15,902 bases of DNA from CAVPEW01 sp050247895 (GTDB lineage Bacteria > Actinomycetota > Acidimicrobiia > Acidimicrobiales > VFJN01): contig JBFWTJ010000059.1 of NCBI GenBank assembly GCA_050247895.1, forward strand, positions 1-15,902. Reading direction: 5' to 3'. Made by a program: the position numbers and the translations under genes. Below the pieces are notes generated by a model, which made no database searches, had not been told where the DNA came from, and saw nothing but the letters and a program-made list of their open reading frames with translations. Positions 7,007-14,001 of this stretch are shown in pieces. Positions within the stretch are counted from its first letter, which is position 1, and each line of letters begins with the position of its first letter.

Positions 7007-8623
7007 TCACCCGAACCGGCCGTTGACGTAATCGCTGGTCCGGGGGTCCTGCGGGTCGCCGAACATGGCCTCGGTGGCCCCGTGCTCGACGATCACGCCG
7101 GGCGTGCCCTGCTCGGCCAGGAAGAACGCGCACTGGTCCGAGACGCGGGCCGCCTGCTGCATGTTGTGGGTGACGATGACGATCGTCACCTCGGCGGCGA
7201 GCTCGGCGATGGTCTGCTCGATGCGCCGGGTCGAGGTCGGGTCGAGGGCCGAGCAGGGCTCGTCCATGAGCAGGACCCGGGGCTTCACGGCCAGGGCCCG
7301 GGCGATGCAGAGCCGCTGCTGCTGGCCGCCCGACAGGGACCCGCCGAGCTGGCGCAGGCGGTCCTTGACCTCGTTCCACAGGCCGGCCTTGGCCAGGCAG
7401 GACTCGACCAGCTCGTCCTTGGCCGAGCCGGAGACCTTGGTCCCGGTGAGCTTCAGGCCGGCGACGACGTTGTCGTAGATCGACATGGCCGGGAAGGGGT
7501 TGGGCTTCTGGAAGACCATCCCGATCTCCCGCCGGGCGTCGGTCAGCTTGCGGGCCGGGTCGTAGATGTCGGATCCGGCCAGCCGGACCTCGCCGGCCAG
7601 GCTGGCGCTGGGGATCAGCTCGTGCATCCGGTTGAGGATCCGCAGGAACGTCGACTTCCCGCAGCCCGACGGGCCGATCAGGGCCGTCACGTGGCCCGCC
7701 TCCATGTCGAGCGAGACCTGGTCGAGCACGTGGTGGCTGCCGAACCAGGCCGAGATCCCCCGGGCCTCGAGCTTGGCCGGACCGCCCCCGGCGACGGCTT
7801 CCGGGCCCCGTTCGGCACCTCGCCGGGACAGGCGGGCCCGCAACCCGGGACGGGGCTCGGCCACCGGCGGACCGGGAAGGGCCCAACCGTCCTCGCCGGC
7901 GACGGGGCCGGGCGTGACCGGCAGCTCGACGGTGGGCGGGCCGGCGGCGAACACGGACGCCTCCGAGGCCGGCCCGGCCACGCCCTCGAAGGCGGCCGGG
8001 GGGGCCTCGTCGAGACCGATCGGCGGGGGTGGCGGGGGCGGAGGAGGGGGCGGCGGTGCCGTGAGGGGCTCGATCGGGGCACCGGTGTCGGGTGCCGCGA
8101 ACCCCGCCACGGCCGGGGCGCCGGGGCCCTGCGGGGCGTCCACGCCGGGCAGGGCGAGATCAGGTGCGGCGACCGGCAGCGGCGCGATCGGCACGGGCGA
8201 GGTCAGGTCCACGACCACCGTCGGCCCGCCATCCTCACCCTCGACTCGAGGTCGAGGGTTGGCGGGAGCTCCCTGGTCAGCGCCTCGGATGGCGTCGAGG
8301 AGGCGGCGGAAGGCAGCGGCGTCCTGCGGCGCGACGGCGACCCCGTGGTCGGCGACGCCGGGCACGACCAGGATCGACCAGGGCTCGTCGGGGCTGTGGT
8401 TCACCGCCTCCAGGTCGCGGTACAGCCACGACCACTCGAGCGGGCCGTCGGTCGCGGTGATCCGGTCGTCGCCGACGACCACCGTGGCCGGGTGCAAGCT
8501 GGTCACCGTCGCGCCGGGCTCACCGGGCCGACCCGAGCGGAGCTGGACCACCGCCCCACCGGCGAAGGAGCGGCGGGACCCGGCGGCGAGGACCGGGCCG
8601 GCGTCGTGCTCGTTGAACATCAT
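7007..8623 (-). CDS. pstB: PstB phosphate-transport ATPase with long N-terminal extension
   Basis: The C-terminal 257 residues (282-538) are a complete PstB-type ABC ATPase. They contain Walker A GPSGCGKST (317-325), the Q-loop MVFQKPNPFP (Gln372), signature LSGGQ (430-434), Walker B LLMDE (451-455), the PstB-like CSALDPTST and the H-loop His486. It would power phosphate import together with PstC and PstA at the inner face of the membrane. Unusually, 281 residues precede it: a predicted beta-rich, Trp-containing segment (about 38-113, around LEWSWLYRD and SILVVPG), then a long Pro/Ala/Gly-rich linker with twelve consecutive prolines (190-201). Ordinary PstB is about 250-260 residues. The start is the ATG at 8623, with GAGGG 7 bases upstream, 17 bp after the pseudo-sortase stop. 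A longer open frame to 8812 overlaps that gene and is not used; ATG 8620 is an alternative. Confidence 0.93.
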   Translation of the reverse strand: MMFNEHDAGPVLAAGSRRSFAGGAVVQLRSGRPGEPGATVTSLHPATVVVGDDRITATDGPLEWSWLYRDLEAVNHSPDEPWSILVVPGVADHGVAVAPQDAAAFRRLLDAIRGADQGAPANPRPRVEGEDGGPTVVVDLTSPVPIAPLPVAAPDLALPGVDAPQGPGAPAVAGFAAPDTGAPIEPLTAPPPPPPPPPPPPIGLDEAPPAAFEGVAGPASEASVFAAGPPTVELPVTPGPVAGEDGWALPGPPVAEPRPGLRARLSRRGAERGPEAVAGGGPAKLEARGISAWFGSHHVLDQVSLDMEAGHVTALIGPSGCGKSTFLRILNRMHELIPSASLAGEVRLAGSDIYDPARKLTDARREIGMVFQKPNPFPAMSIYDNVVAGLKLTGTKVSGSAKDELVESCLAKAGLWNEVKDRLRQLGGSLSGGQQQRLCIARALAVKPRVLLMDEPCSALDPTSTRRIEQTIAELAAEVTIVIVTHNMQQAARVSDQCAFFLAEQGTPGVIVEHGATEAMFGDPQDPRTSDYVNGRFG

Positions 8624-8640
8624 CGGTGGACCCTCGACCT

Positions 8641-9564
8641 TCACAAGAGGTTCGGCATGAGGCGGGCCGCCTCGCTCGAAGCGAGGAGCCCGACGAGGAC
8701 GAGCGGCGGGAGGAAGACCAGCCAGGCCTTGGCCCGACCCCAGCGGTGCCAGGCCCAGACCGCACCGACGGAGACGGCGATGAGGACCTGGAGCCAGAGC
8801 ACCAGGCTCCACAGGGTCCCGGTGTCCGAGGCCATGATCCGCTCGGCCGCGGGCAGCGTGGCCGGTGCCGCGCCGGGCGCGGGCCCGGGATCGACCTGAC
8901 CGCGGATCTCGGCGTCGACCCGCAGGACCCCGGACGGCACGAAGGGCCGGCCGTCGGCGGTGACCAGCACCAAGCGTCCCTCGTCGGACGCGGGCGGCGC
9001 GGGCGCGTCGTCGCCCTCGTGGCGGACGCCCATGACCCGGTACTCGACCTCACCCTGGCCGGTGGTCACCCGGATCACGTCGCCCCGCTCGAGCTCGTCG
9101 ATGTGGGCGAACGGGCCGCCGAACGAGGCCCGCCGGCCCATGACGATGCTGGTGCCGGCCTGGCCCGGCAGCGGCGTGTCCCGGCGGTGGCCGGGGCCGT
9201 CGAGGAGCTGGCCCCCCGCGGTGCCCTCGACCACGACCTGGCGCACGCCGATGGCCGGGATCTCGAGGTACGCCACCGGCGCGCCGAGCTTCACCACGTC
9301 GCCGTTGACGAGCGTCGGCCCGACCGGGGCGGTCCCGGCGGCGAGCTCGGCCCGGAAGCGGTCGAAGAGCCGTTGCTGGGCCGAACGCTGCTGGAGCGAG
9401 CTGACCAGCAGCATCTCGATCACCAGGGTGGCCGAGACGACGAGCACGGCGACGAGCACGGCCCGGACCAGCTGGAGGCCTGGCGCCAGCGGCGGCACCG
9501 CCACGCCGGGCGTGGCGGTGCGCGCCTTCCGGCGTCGGCCGAGCGCGGCGGTGACGGCGGTCAT
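8641..9564 (-). CDS. Membrane pseudo-sortase lacking catalytic His and Cys
   Basis: The 307-residue protein has an N-terminal transmembrane helix (about 32-54), a sortase fold (about 96-220) and two further hydrophobic helices (about 251-271 and 280-298). The sortase framework is clear: YLEIPAIGV, GPGH at 123-126, LPGQAGTSIVMG, GGPFAHIDEL, GDVIRV and LVLVT. The catalytic positions are changed. The His of the usual GHR motif is Arg144 (MGRRASF), and the catalytic Cys after the LVLVT strand is Ala203 (TADGRPF). The whole protein contains no cysteine. The Arg of the triad may be kept as Arg215. It therefore cannot carry out cysteine transpeptidation and may act as a binding or scaffold protein. 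Its ATG overlaps the stop of the upstream LPATG gene (ATGA), and pstB follows. Fold assignment is by pattern; the substitutions were read in the codons. Confidence 0.88.
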   Translation of the reverse strand: MTAVTAALGRRRKARTATPGVAVPPLAPGLQLVRAVLVAVLVVSATLVIEMLLVSSLQQRSAQQRLFDRFRAELAAGTAPVGPTLVNGDVVKLGAPVAYLEIPAIGVRQVVVEGTAGGQLLDGPGHRRDTPLPGQAGTSIVMGRRASFGGPFAHIDELERGDVIRVTTGQGEVEYRVMGVRHEGDDAPAPPASDEGRLVLVTADGRPFVPSGVLRVDAEIRGQVDPGPAPGAAPATLPAAERIMASDTGTLWSLVLWLQVLIAVSVGAVWAWHRWGRAKAWLVFLPPLVLVGLLASSEAARLMPNLL

Positions 9565-10562
9565 CCCGCCTTGGAGGGCCGGACCTTGACCGGACGGGCC
9601 AGAAGCATGGCGATCCGCCCGAACACGAGCAGGAGCGCGGCCCAGATCAGCGGCGAACCGACCGACGCCCCGGTGGCGGGCAGGTTGGACAGCGACGAGC
9701 CCAACCCCGTCCCCGAGACCCCGGAACCGGAGCCGAGGACGTTGTTGCTGCTGGTGGTCGTCGAGGTGGTCGACCCGCCCGCGGTCGTCGAGGTGGTCGA
9801 CCCGCCCGCGGTGGTGGTCGTGGTCCCGTCACCGGTGGTGGTCGTGGTCGAGCCGTCGTCGGTCGTGGTCGTGGTGGTCGAGCCCGGGTCGGCCTCGACG
9901 ACCGTCCAGGCGATGCCGAGCGGGTCGTCCTCACCACCCTCGACGATCTCGATCTGGACGTTCCAGAACTTGTCGAGCTGGGTCTCCGAGGGTCCGCCCA
10001 GGGTGCAGGCGACGCCGAGGTTGTAGACGCCGAGGGGGAGGCTGTCCGGTTCGAGGTCGACGAAGACCGCCAGGTCGAAGCCGGGCACGTTGATGACCGG
10101 TCCCGGTCCCCCCGCGGTGCTGGCGTCCGCGGTCGAGGCGTCGACGAAGACCGCGCTGGTCGTCGTGTAGAGCGGCTGGCGGAACCCGACGCCGAGGGTG
10201 TTGGGTACCGGGCCGAACGCATCGAAGGTCAGCGTGGCCGGATCGACGTCACCCTCGACCATGTAGCTCTGCACGCGGTAGCCGCCCAGCGCGCTGTCCC
10301 CCGTGCAGGCCGCGTTGAGCGGCGGCAGGATGCTGAACGCGGTGAGGGTGCCACCACCCGAGATCGGCTGGCCGGCCTCGGGGGTGCCGTCGGCGGGGTG
10401 GACGACCTGCGCGGTGCCGGCCTCGGCCGCCGCCGCGGCCGGCGAGGCACCGAAGCCCGTCAAGGCCCAGGTCGATGCCATGAGCATGCCGGCGCTGGCC
10501 ACGGCCCCGGCCTGGGAGAGCACCCGGCCGATGCGGCGGGCCTTCTCGCTGCGGACGATCAT
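9561..10562 (-). CDS. LPXTG-type surface protein with Thr-rich stalk
   Basis: The 333-residue product has a signal segment (about 12-46, ending in an alanine run). An exported domain follows (about 68-220, Cys86 and Cys186) that is shared with two other proteins here. A low-complexity Thr/Ser/Gly stalk (about 227-275) leads to a sorting signal: LPATG at 294-298, a hydrophobic stretch and a basic tail ending VKVRPSKAG. Proteins with this layout are normally cleaved at Thr-Gly and joined to the cell wall by a sortase. The only sortase gene in the window is the adjacent one, which lacks catalytic residues, so either another sortase acts or the protein stays membrane-bound. The ATG overlaps the stop of the preceding gene (ATGA) and its own stop overlaps the next start (ATGA), indicating translational coupling. 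AAGGAGAT lies upstream of the start. Confidence 0.9.
   Translation of the reverse strand: MIVRSEKARRIGRVLSQAGAVASAGMLMASTWALTGFGASPAAAAAEAGTAQVVHPADGTPEAGQPISGGGTLTAFSILPPLNAACTGDSALGGYRVQSYMVEGDVDPATLTFDAFGPVPNTLGVGFRQPLYTTTSAVFVDASTADASTAGGPGPVINVPGFDLAVFVDLEPDSLPLGVYNLGVACTLGGPSETQLDKFWNVQIEIVEGGEDDPLGIAWTVVEADPGSTTTTTTDDGSTTTTTGDGTTTTTAGGSTTSTTAGGSTTSTTTSSNNVLGSGSGVSGTGLGSSLSNLPATGASVGSPLIWAALLLVFGRIAMLLARPVKVRPSKAG
9756..9809 (-). repeat. Exact 27-bp tandem duplication in the Thr-rich stalk
   Basis: The 27 bases 9756-9782 are repeated exactly at 9783-9809, encoding two copies of a nine-residue AGGSTTSTT-type unit in the stalk of the LPATG protein. Perfect identity suggests recent duplication. 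The length is a multiple of three, so stalk length could vary without loss of frame. Confidence 0.85.
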
Positions 10563-11335
10563 CGGATCTCCTTGGTTGCGGAGGGGGTTCGGGACGAAGA
10601 TCCCCGGCGGGCCACGAAGGCCACGCCGAGCAGCACCACGGCGGCGAGGCCGAGCACGAGCGGCAACCGGCTGCTGCTCCCGCCGTCGCCACCGGCCTCG
10701 GCCGCCAGGTCGTTGCCCAGGACCTGCCAGCGGATCTGGGCCGGCTGGTCGTCGGCCGCGACGGTGACCTCGATCTCGTTCTCCCAGAGCGTGGACACCT
10801 TGCGGACCAGGGTGCAGGCGATGCCGACCTTGTAGCGGCCGGGCGGCACGTCGCCGGGGGCGTACACCTCGAAGCTGAAGTGGGGCAGCCCGAGGATCAC
10901 CCCAGGGTCGCCCGGCTCCTCGGCGTCGTCGGTGAGCGCGCTGGCGAAGGACGCGCTGCCGGTCTCGTAGAGGGTCATGCGGAAGGCAGCGTGGTCACCG
11001 CCGTAGGCGACCGGCGTCGGTCCGAGGCCGTCGAACTCCACGGTCGCGGGGTCGACGTCGGCCGCGACCATGTAGCCGTCGACCCGGTAGTTGTCGTCGG
11101 CGCTGTCACCGGGACACGCCGCACCGTCGGGCAGGTCGAAGGTGAACGGCGTGGTGCTCCCCCCGCCGTCGAGGGACTCGCCCGCCTCGTCGACGATGGC
11201 GACCGGCTGCCGCTCGACCGACTGGGCCGGCGCGGCACCAGCGGTCGCGCCAGGGGAGATCGCTCCGGCGACCGAGGCGACCAGCGCCGTGAGCGCGACC
11301 ACGATCCTCGCGACAGCACCTCGGATCGTCGTCAC
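10559..11335 (-). CDS. Anchored surface protein with the shared exported domain
   Basis: No named family recognised. The 258-residue product has a signal peptide (about 1-34), the exported domain shared with the LPATG protein and the WxL-type protein (about 58-204), a short Gly/Ser linker, a transmembrane helix (about 223-243) and a short basic tail. Shared landmarks are ACPGDS (73-78), YRVDGYMV, VDPATVEFDGLGP, FRMTLYET, GDVPPGRYKVGIACTL (Cys174) and the closing PAQIRW. The paired cysteines at 74 and 174 align with those in the other two proteins and may form a disulfide. This copy is the most diverged of the three. The start is GTG at 11335, overlapping the upstream stop as GTGA. Its stop overlaps the LPATG gene, so it is translated inside the pst-linked operon. 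Role unknown. Confidence 0.85.
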   Translation of the reverse strand: MTTIRGAVARIVVALTALVASVAGAISPGATAGAAPAQSVERQPVAIVDEAGESLDGGGSTTPFTFDLPDGAACPGDSADDNYRVDGYMVAADVDPATVEFDGLGPTPVAYGGDHAAFRMTLYETGSASFASALTDDAEEPGDPGVILGLPHFSFEVYAPGDVPPGRYKVGIACTLVRKVSTLWENEIEVTVAADDQPAQIRWQVLGNDLAAEAGGDGGSSSRLPLVLGLAAVVLLGVAFVARRGSSSRTPSATKEIR

Positions 11336-14001
11336 GCGGGGCCTCCGGGTCCGGTCGGACCACCCGTCGTAGGAACACCTCGGCGGGGCAGCTTGGTGAT
11401 CTCGAGCGCGCCGAGGCCCGACAGGAGCGCGACGACGGCCAGGACGGGCAGGACGAAGCGGTTGCGGGCCAGGGCCAGGATCGGCGTGGCGATCAGCGAC
11501 TCCTTCGGCTCCTCGACCGTCCGCGTCGACGTCGGCGTCGAGCTCTCGGGCGCGGCGGCCATCGGCGGCGCGGTGGTCGTCGTGGCCCTCGGCGCCGGGT
11601 TCTGCGCCGACGGGCCGACCGAGCCCCCGTTGCCACCGTTGTTGGTCACCGGCACCGTGGTCGTGGTGGTCTCGTCCGACGGTGCCTGCATCGTCCGGAT
11701 CCGCTCGGCCGCCGCCGTCGCCTGGACCTGGAGGGCCGGCGGCAGCGGGGCGTAGCCGGGAGGCAGCTCGCCAGGGTCGGTTCCCTGCACCTGGCCCGGC
11801 CCGACGGCGTAGTCGACGAACGCGGCGTACTCGCGCCGCGCGTCCTGGTCGAGCACCAGCGGCGTCGTCGCGGCGTAGCTGACGGTGGTCAGCGGATAGG
11901 CGCCGGGCACCGAGGCCAACGGGACCGGTTCGAGCACGCCGTCCACCGTGCGGTCGTCCATGGCCTCGAGCGCCGCGGTCATGCCCGCCACGTCGGGTGC
12001 CACGAACTCCCGGTCGTCGTCGTTGTCCCCGGCCCGGCTCAGCTTGGCCATCTGGATGCCGTAGGTGGCAGCCGTCGGCGTGTCGACGAACGAGAGGATG
12101 GCGCGCGAGCCGAGGAGCTGCGGTCCGTTGCGCCGGTAGACCTGATCGGCGCTGATGGCGAAGAGGTCCCGAGCCGTCCGGGCCCCGTCGTCGGCGATCC
12201 GGGTCAGGCGGGCCGCGTCACGCAGGCTCTGCGTGTAGGGCAACCAGTCGGTGCCGCACAGCGGCGGCGGAACGATGCTGCCTCCCGGGCCCTGGGGTGG
12301 GCTCTGGTAGCAGTGGGGGTCGCTCTTGGGGAAGGTCTCGGGCACCGGCGAACCGAAGGCGACGCCGTTCGCGTTGGCCTCGTTCGTGGTGGCGTAGACG
12401 GGGTTCACCACCATCCCGTCCTCGTCGGGCTCGCCGTCCAGCCAGGCCTTGGCCTCCGGGTCGGCGAAGATCCACTCCCACACCTGGCGGGAGGCGTCGG
12501 AGAACTGCGACGGCATGACCAGGCCGCTCGTGTTCTTCCCTCCGAACAGGAGGTAGGAGAACTCGGGGTTGTACTTGATGAACTCGGGGTCGTCGGCCAG
12601 GTGGCGAGGGTTCTTCGCCGCCCATTCGTAAGGGGTCGCCTCGTAGATCGCGGTCTGGAACCGGTACGACTGGGTCAGGAGCTTGGCCACGAGCCGGGGC
12701 GTGAGGTTCACGTCGGCAACCCGGACGCCCCGCAGCGGCTCCTCCTCGGGAGGGGCCGTCCCGCGGGGGACGCGCTCGATGTTGAAGCCGATCCCCGTGG
12801 CCGACAACGTCAGCGGGGCGTAGACGGCCGGATTGGTCGGCCGCACGATCGTCGGGTCCAACGGCCGGGGGACCACGATCATCTCCGGTGCCCCGGTCTG
12901 GCCGCTGAGCAACTGCTGGCGAGCCGTGACGTCGGGCGTGAGGCCGTAGGCGAAGGGGCGCAGGGTCGAGTCGCCGCACAGCTCGCGCTGCCAGCTGCCC
13001 ACGGCCGGGAGGGCCAGCTCGGTGCCACCGATCCGGCGCTGCTCGTCGGCCAGAGAGCAGGGGCTGTCCACCGGGACGAAGTCCAGGGGGATGGCGATCC
13101 GGTTCTTCCAGGCCGACGGGGACAGGGGCGAGGTGACCACCGCGGCGACCTCCTCGCCGAAGGGGGTCCCGACGTTCTCGGTCTCCCAGGTGCCACGGGG
13201 CACGATGACCAGCCAGCACTGGGGGATCTTCACGTCGCCCTCGGCCAGGACCTGCACCCGCTGCCCGCAACCGAGCCCGGTCGACTCCAGGCCGGTGGTC
13301 ACCTCGAAGATCTCGGCGCCCGTGCCGTCGCTGCTGGTGCGAGCGCCAGGGATCTCGTTGGTCGTGATGACGTTGAAGTAGGGGTTCAGCCAGAAATTGC
13401 CGCCACCCTGAGAGGGGATGAAGGTGGCGTCGGTCTGGATGTCGACCACCTCACCGTCGACCGCCCGGAAGGGCCGCCAGACCCAACCGCTCTTGGGATC
13501 GACGACACCGACGCCGGCGTCGTGGTTGGGGAAGTCCGTCCGGGAGATGACCCGCTCGACGGCGTACATGCCGCCCGGGAAGAGGCCGGCCTGGCGGCCG
13601 CCGACGACGCCGTCGGTCGCCCCGAACACGCACTGCTCGGGCGGCGGGCCAGGGTTGCCGGGCACGCTCCCGTCGTCTTCGCCCCAGCACTGCATGATCT
13701 GCAGGTAGTTGCCGTCGAACCGGCTCCGGCCCAAGAGCGTGGGCTCGCCACCGGTCCAGGTGATCGAGACCGCCTGGTTGGTCAGGTTGGTCGTCTGGTT
13801 CACCGTGATCTCGAGGTCTGCGAAGTCGCCCCGGCCGCGCACGATCGCCGGGGAGTCGGTGAGCGGCAAGGAGGTGTCCGTGCCGGCATGGCCGACGTAG
13901 GACTCCTGGCCACTGGCCGGCATGGCCATCGGGGCGAGGGCCAGGACGGCGATCAGGGCCAGGGCGCCGTTGCGGACTCGGCGCAGCACGGCGCTGCTCA
14001 T
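11332..14001 (-). CDS. Large membrane-anchored PBP-like surface protein
   Basis: The 889-residue product has a signal peptide (about 1-31, ASGQ) and an N-terminal beta region with the motif TWTGGEPT followed by GNYLQIMQCWG and EQCVFG. A PstS-related periplasmic-binding-like part in the middle (MIVVPRPLD, YAPLTLSATGIGFNIE, LTPRLVAKLLTQSY) resembles the hinge region of phosphate-binding proteins. A Thr/Pro-rich stalk, one transmembrane helix (about 845-867) and a Gly/Pro-rich tail complete it. Proteins with the LQIMQCWG start occur in other actinobacteria near pst-like genes (from memory) and have no assigned function. The start is ATG 14001 because a good signal peptide begins there and it overlaps the PstS stop as ATGA; the frame is open to 14106 but overlaps pstS. 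Substrate binding is inferred; the ligand could be phosphate or a larger phosphorylated molecule. Confidence 0.85.
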   Translation of the reverse strand: MSSAVLRRVRNGALALIAVLALAPMAMPASGQESYVGHAGTDTSLPLTDSPAIVRGRGDFADLEITVNQTTNLTNQAVSITWTGGEPTLLGRSRFDGNYLQIMQCWGEDDGSVPGNPGPPPEQCVFGATDGVVGGRQAGLFPGGMYAVERVISRTDFPNHDAGVGVVDPKSGWVWRPFRAVDGEVVDIQTDATFIPSQGGGNFWLNPYFNVITTNEIPGARTSSDGTGAEIFEVTTGLESTGLGCGQRVQVLAEGDVKIPQCWLVIVPRGTWETENVGTPFGEEVAAVVTSPLSPSAWKNRIAIPLDFVPVDSPCSLADEQRRIGGTELALPAVGSWQRELCGDSTLRPFAYGLTPDVTARQQLLSGQTGAPEMIVVPRPLDPTIVRPTNPAVYAPLTLSATGIGFNIERVPRGTAPPEEEPLRGVRVADVNLTPRLVAKLLTQSYRFQTAIYEATPYEWAAKNPRHLADDPEFIKYNPEFSYLLFGGKNTSGLVMPSQFSDASRQVWEWIFADPEAKAWLDGEPDEDGMVVNPVYATTNEANANGVAFGSPVPETFPKSDPHCYQSPPQGPGGSIVPPPLCGTDWLPYTQSLRDAARLTRIADDGARTARDLFAISADQVYRRNGPQLLGSRAILSFVDTPTAATYGIQMAKLSRAGDNDDDREFVAPDVAGMTAALEAMDDRTVDGVLEPVPLASVPGAYPLTTVSYAATTPLVLDQDARREYAAFVDYAVGPGQVQGTDPGELPPGYAPLPPALQVQATAAAERIRTMQAPSDETTTTTVPVTNNGGNGGSVGPSAQNPAPRATTTTAPPMAAAPESSTPTSTRTVEEPKESLIATPILALARNRFVLPVLAVVALLSGLGALEITKLPRRGVPTTGGPTGPGGPA

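Noticed and set aside
8023..8059. Proline-codon run in pstB as a possible frameshift or sequencing error
   Set aside because: The frame is the same on both sides and the codons are mixed CCG/CCC/CCT/CCA, so it reads as a genuine polyproline linker.
8624..8812. N-terminal extension of the pstB frame upstream of 8623
   Set aside because: It overlaps the pseudo-sortase coding region and is Arg/Pro/Gly-rich. The ATG at 8623 has a ribosome site in the intergenic gap.
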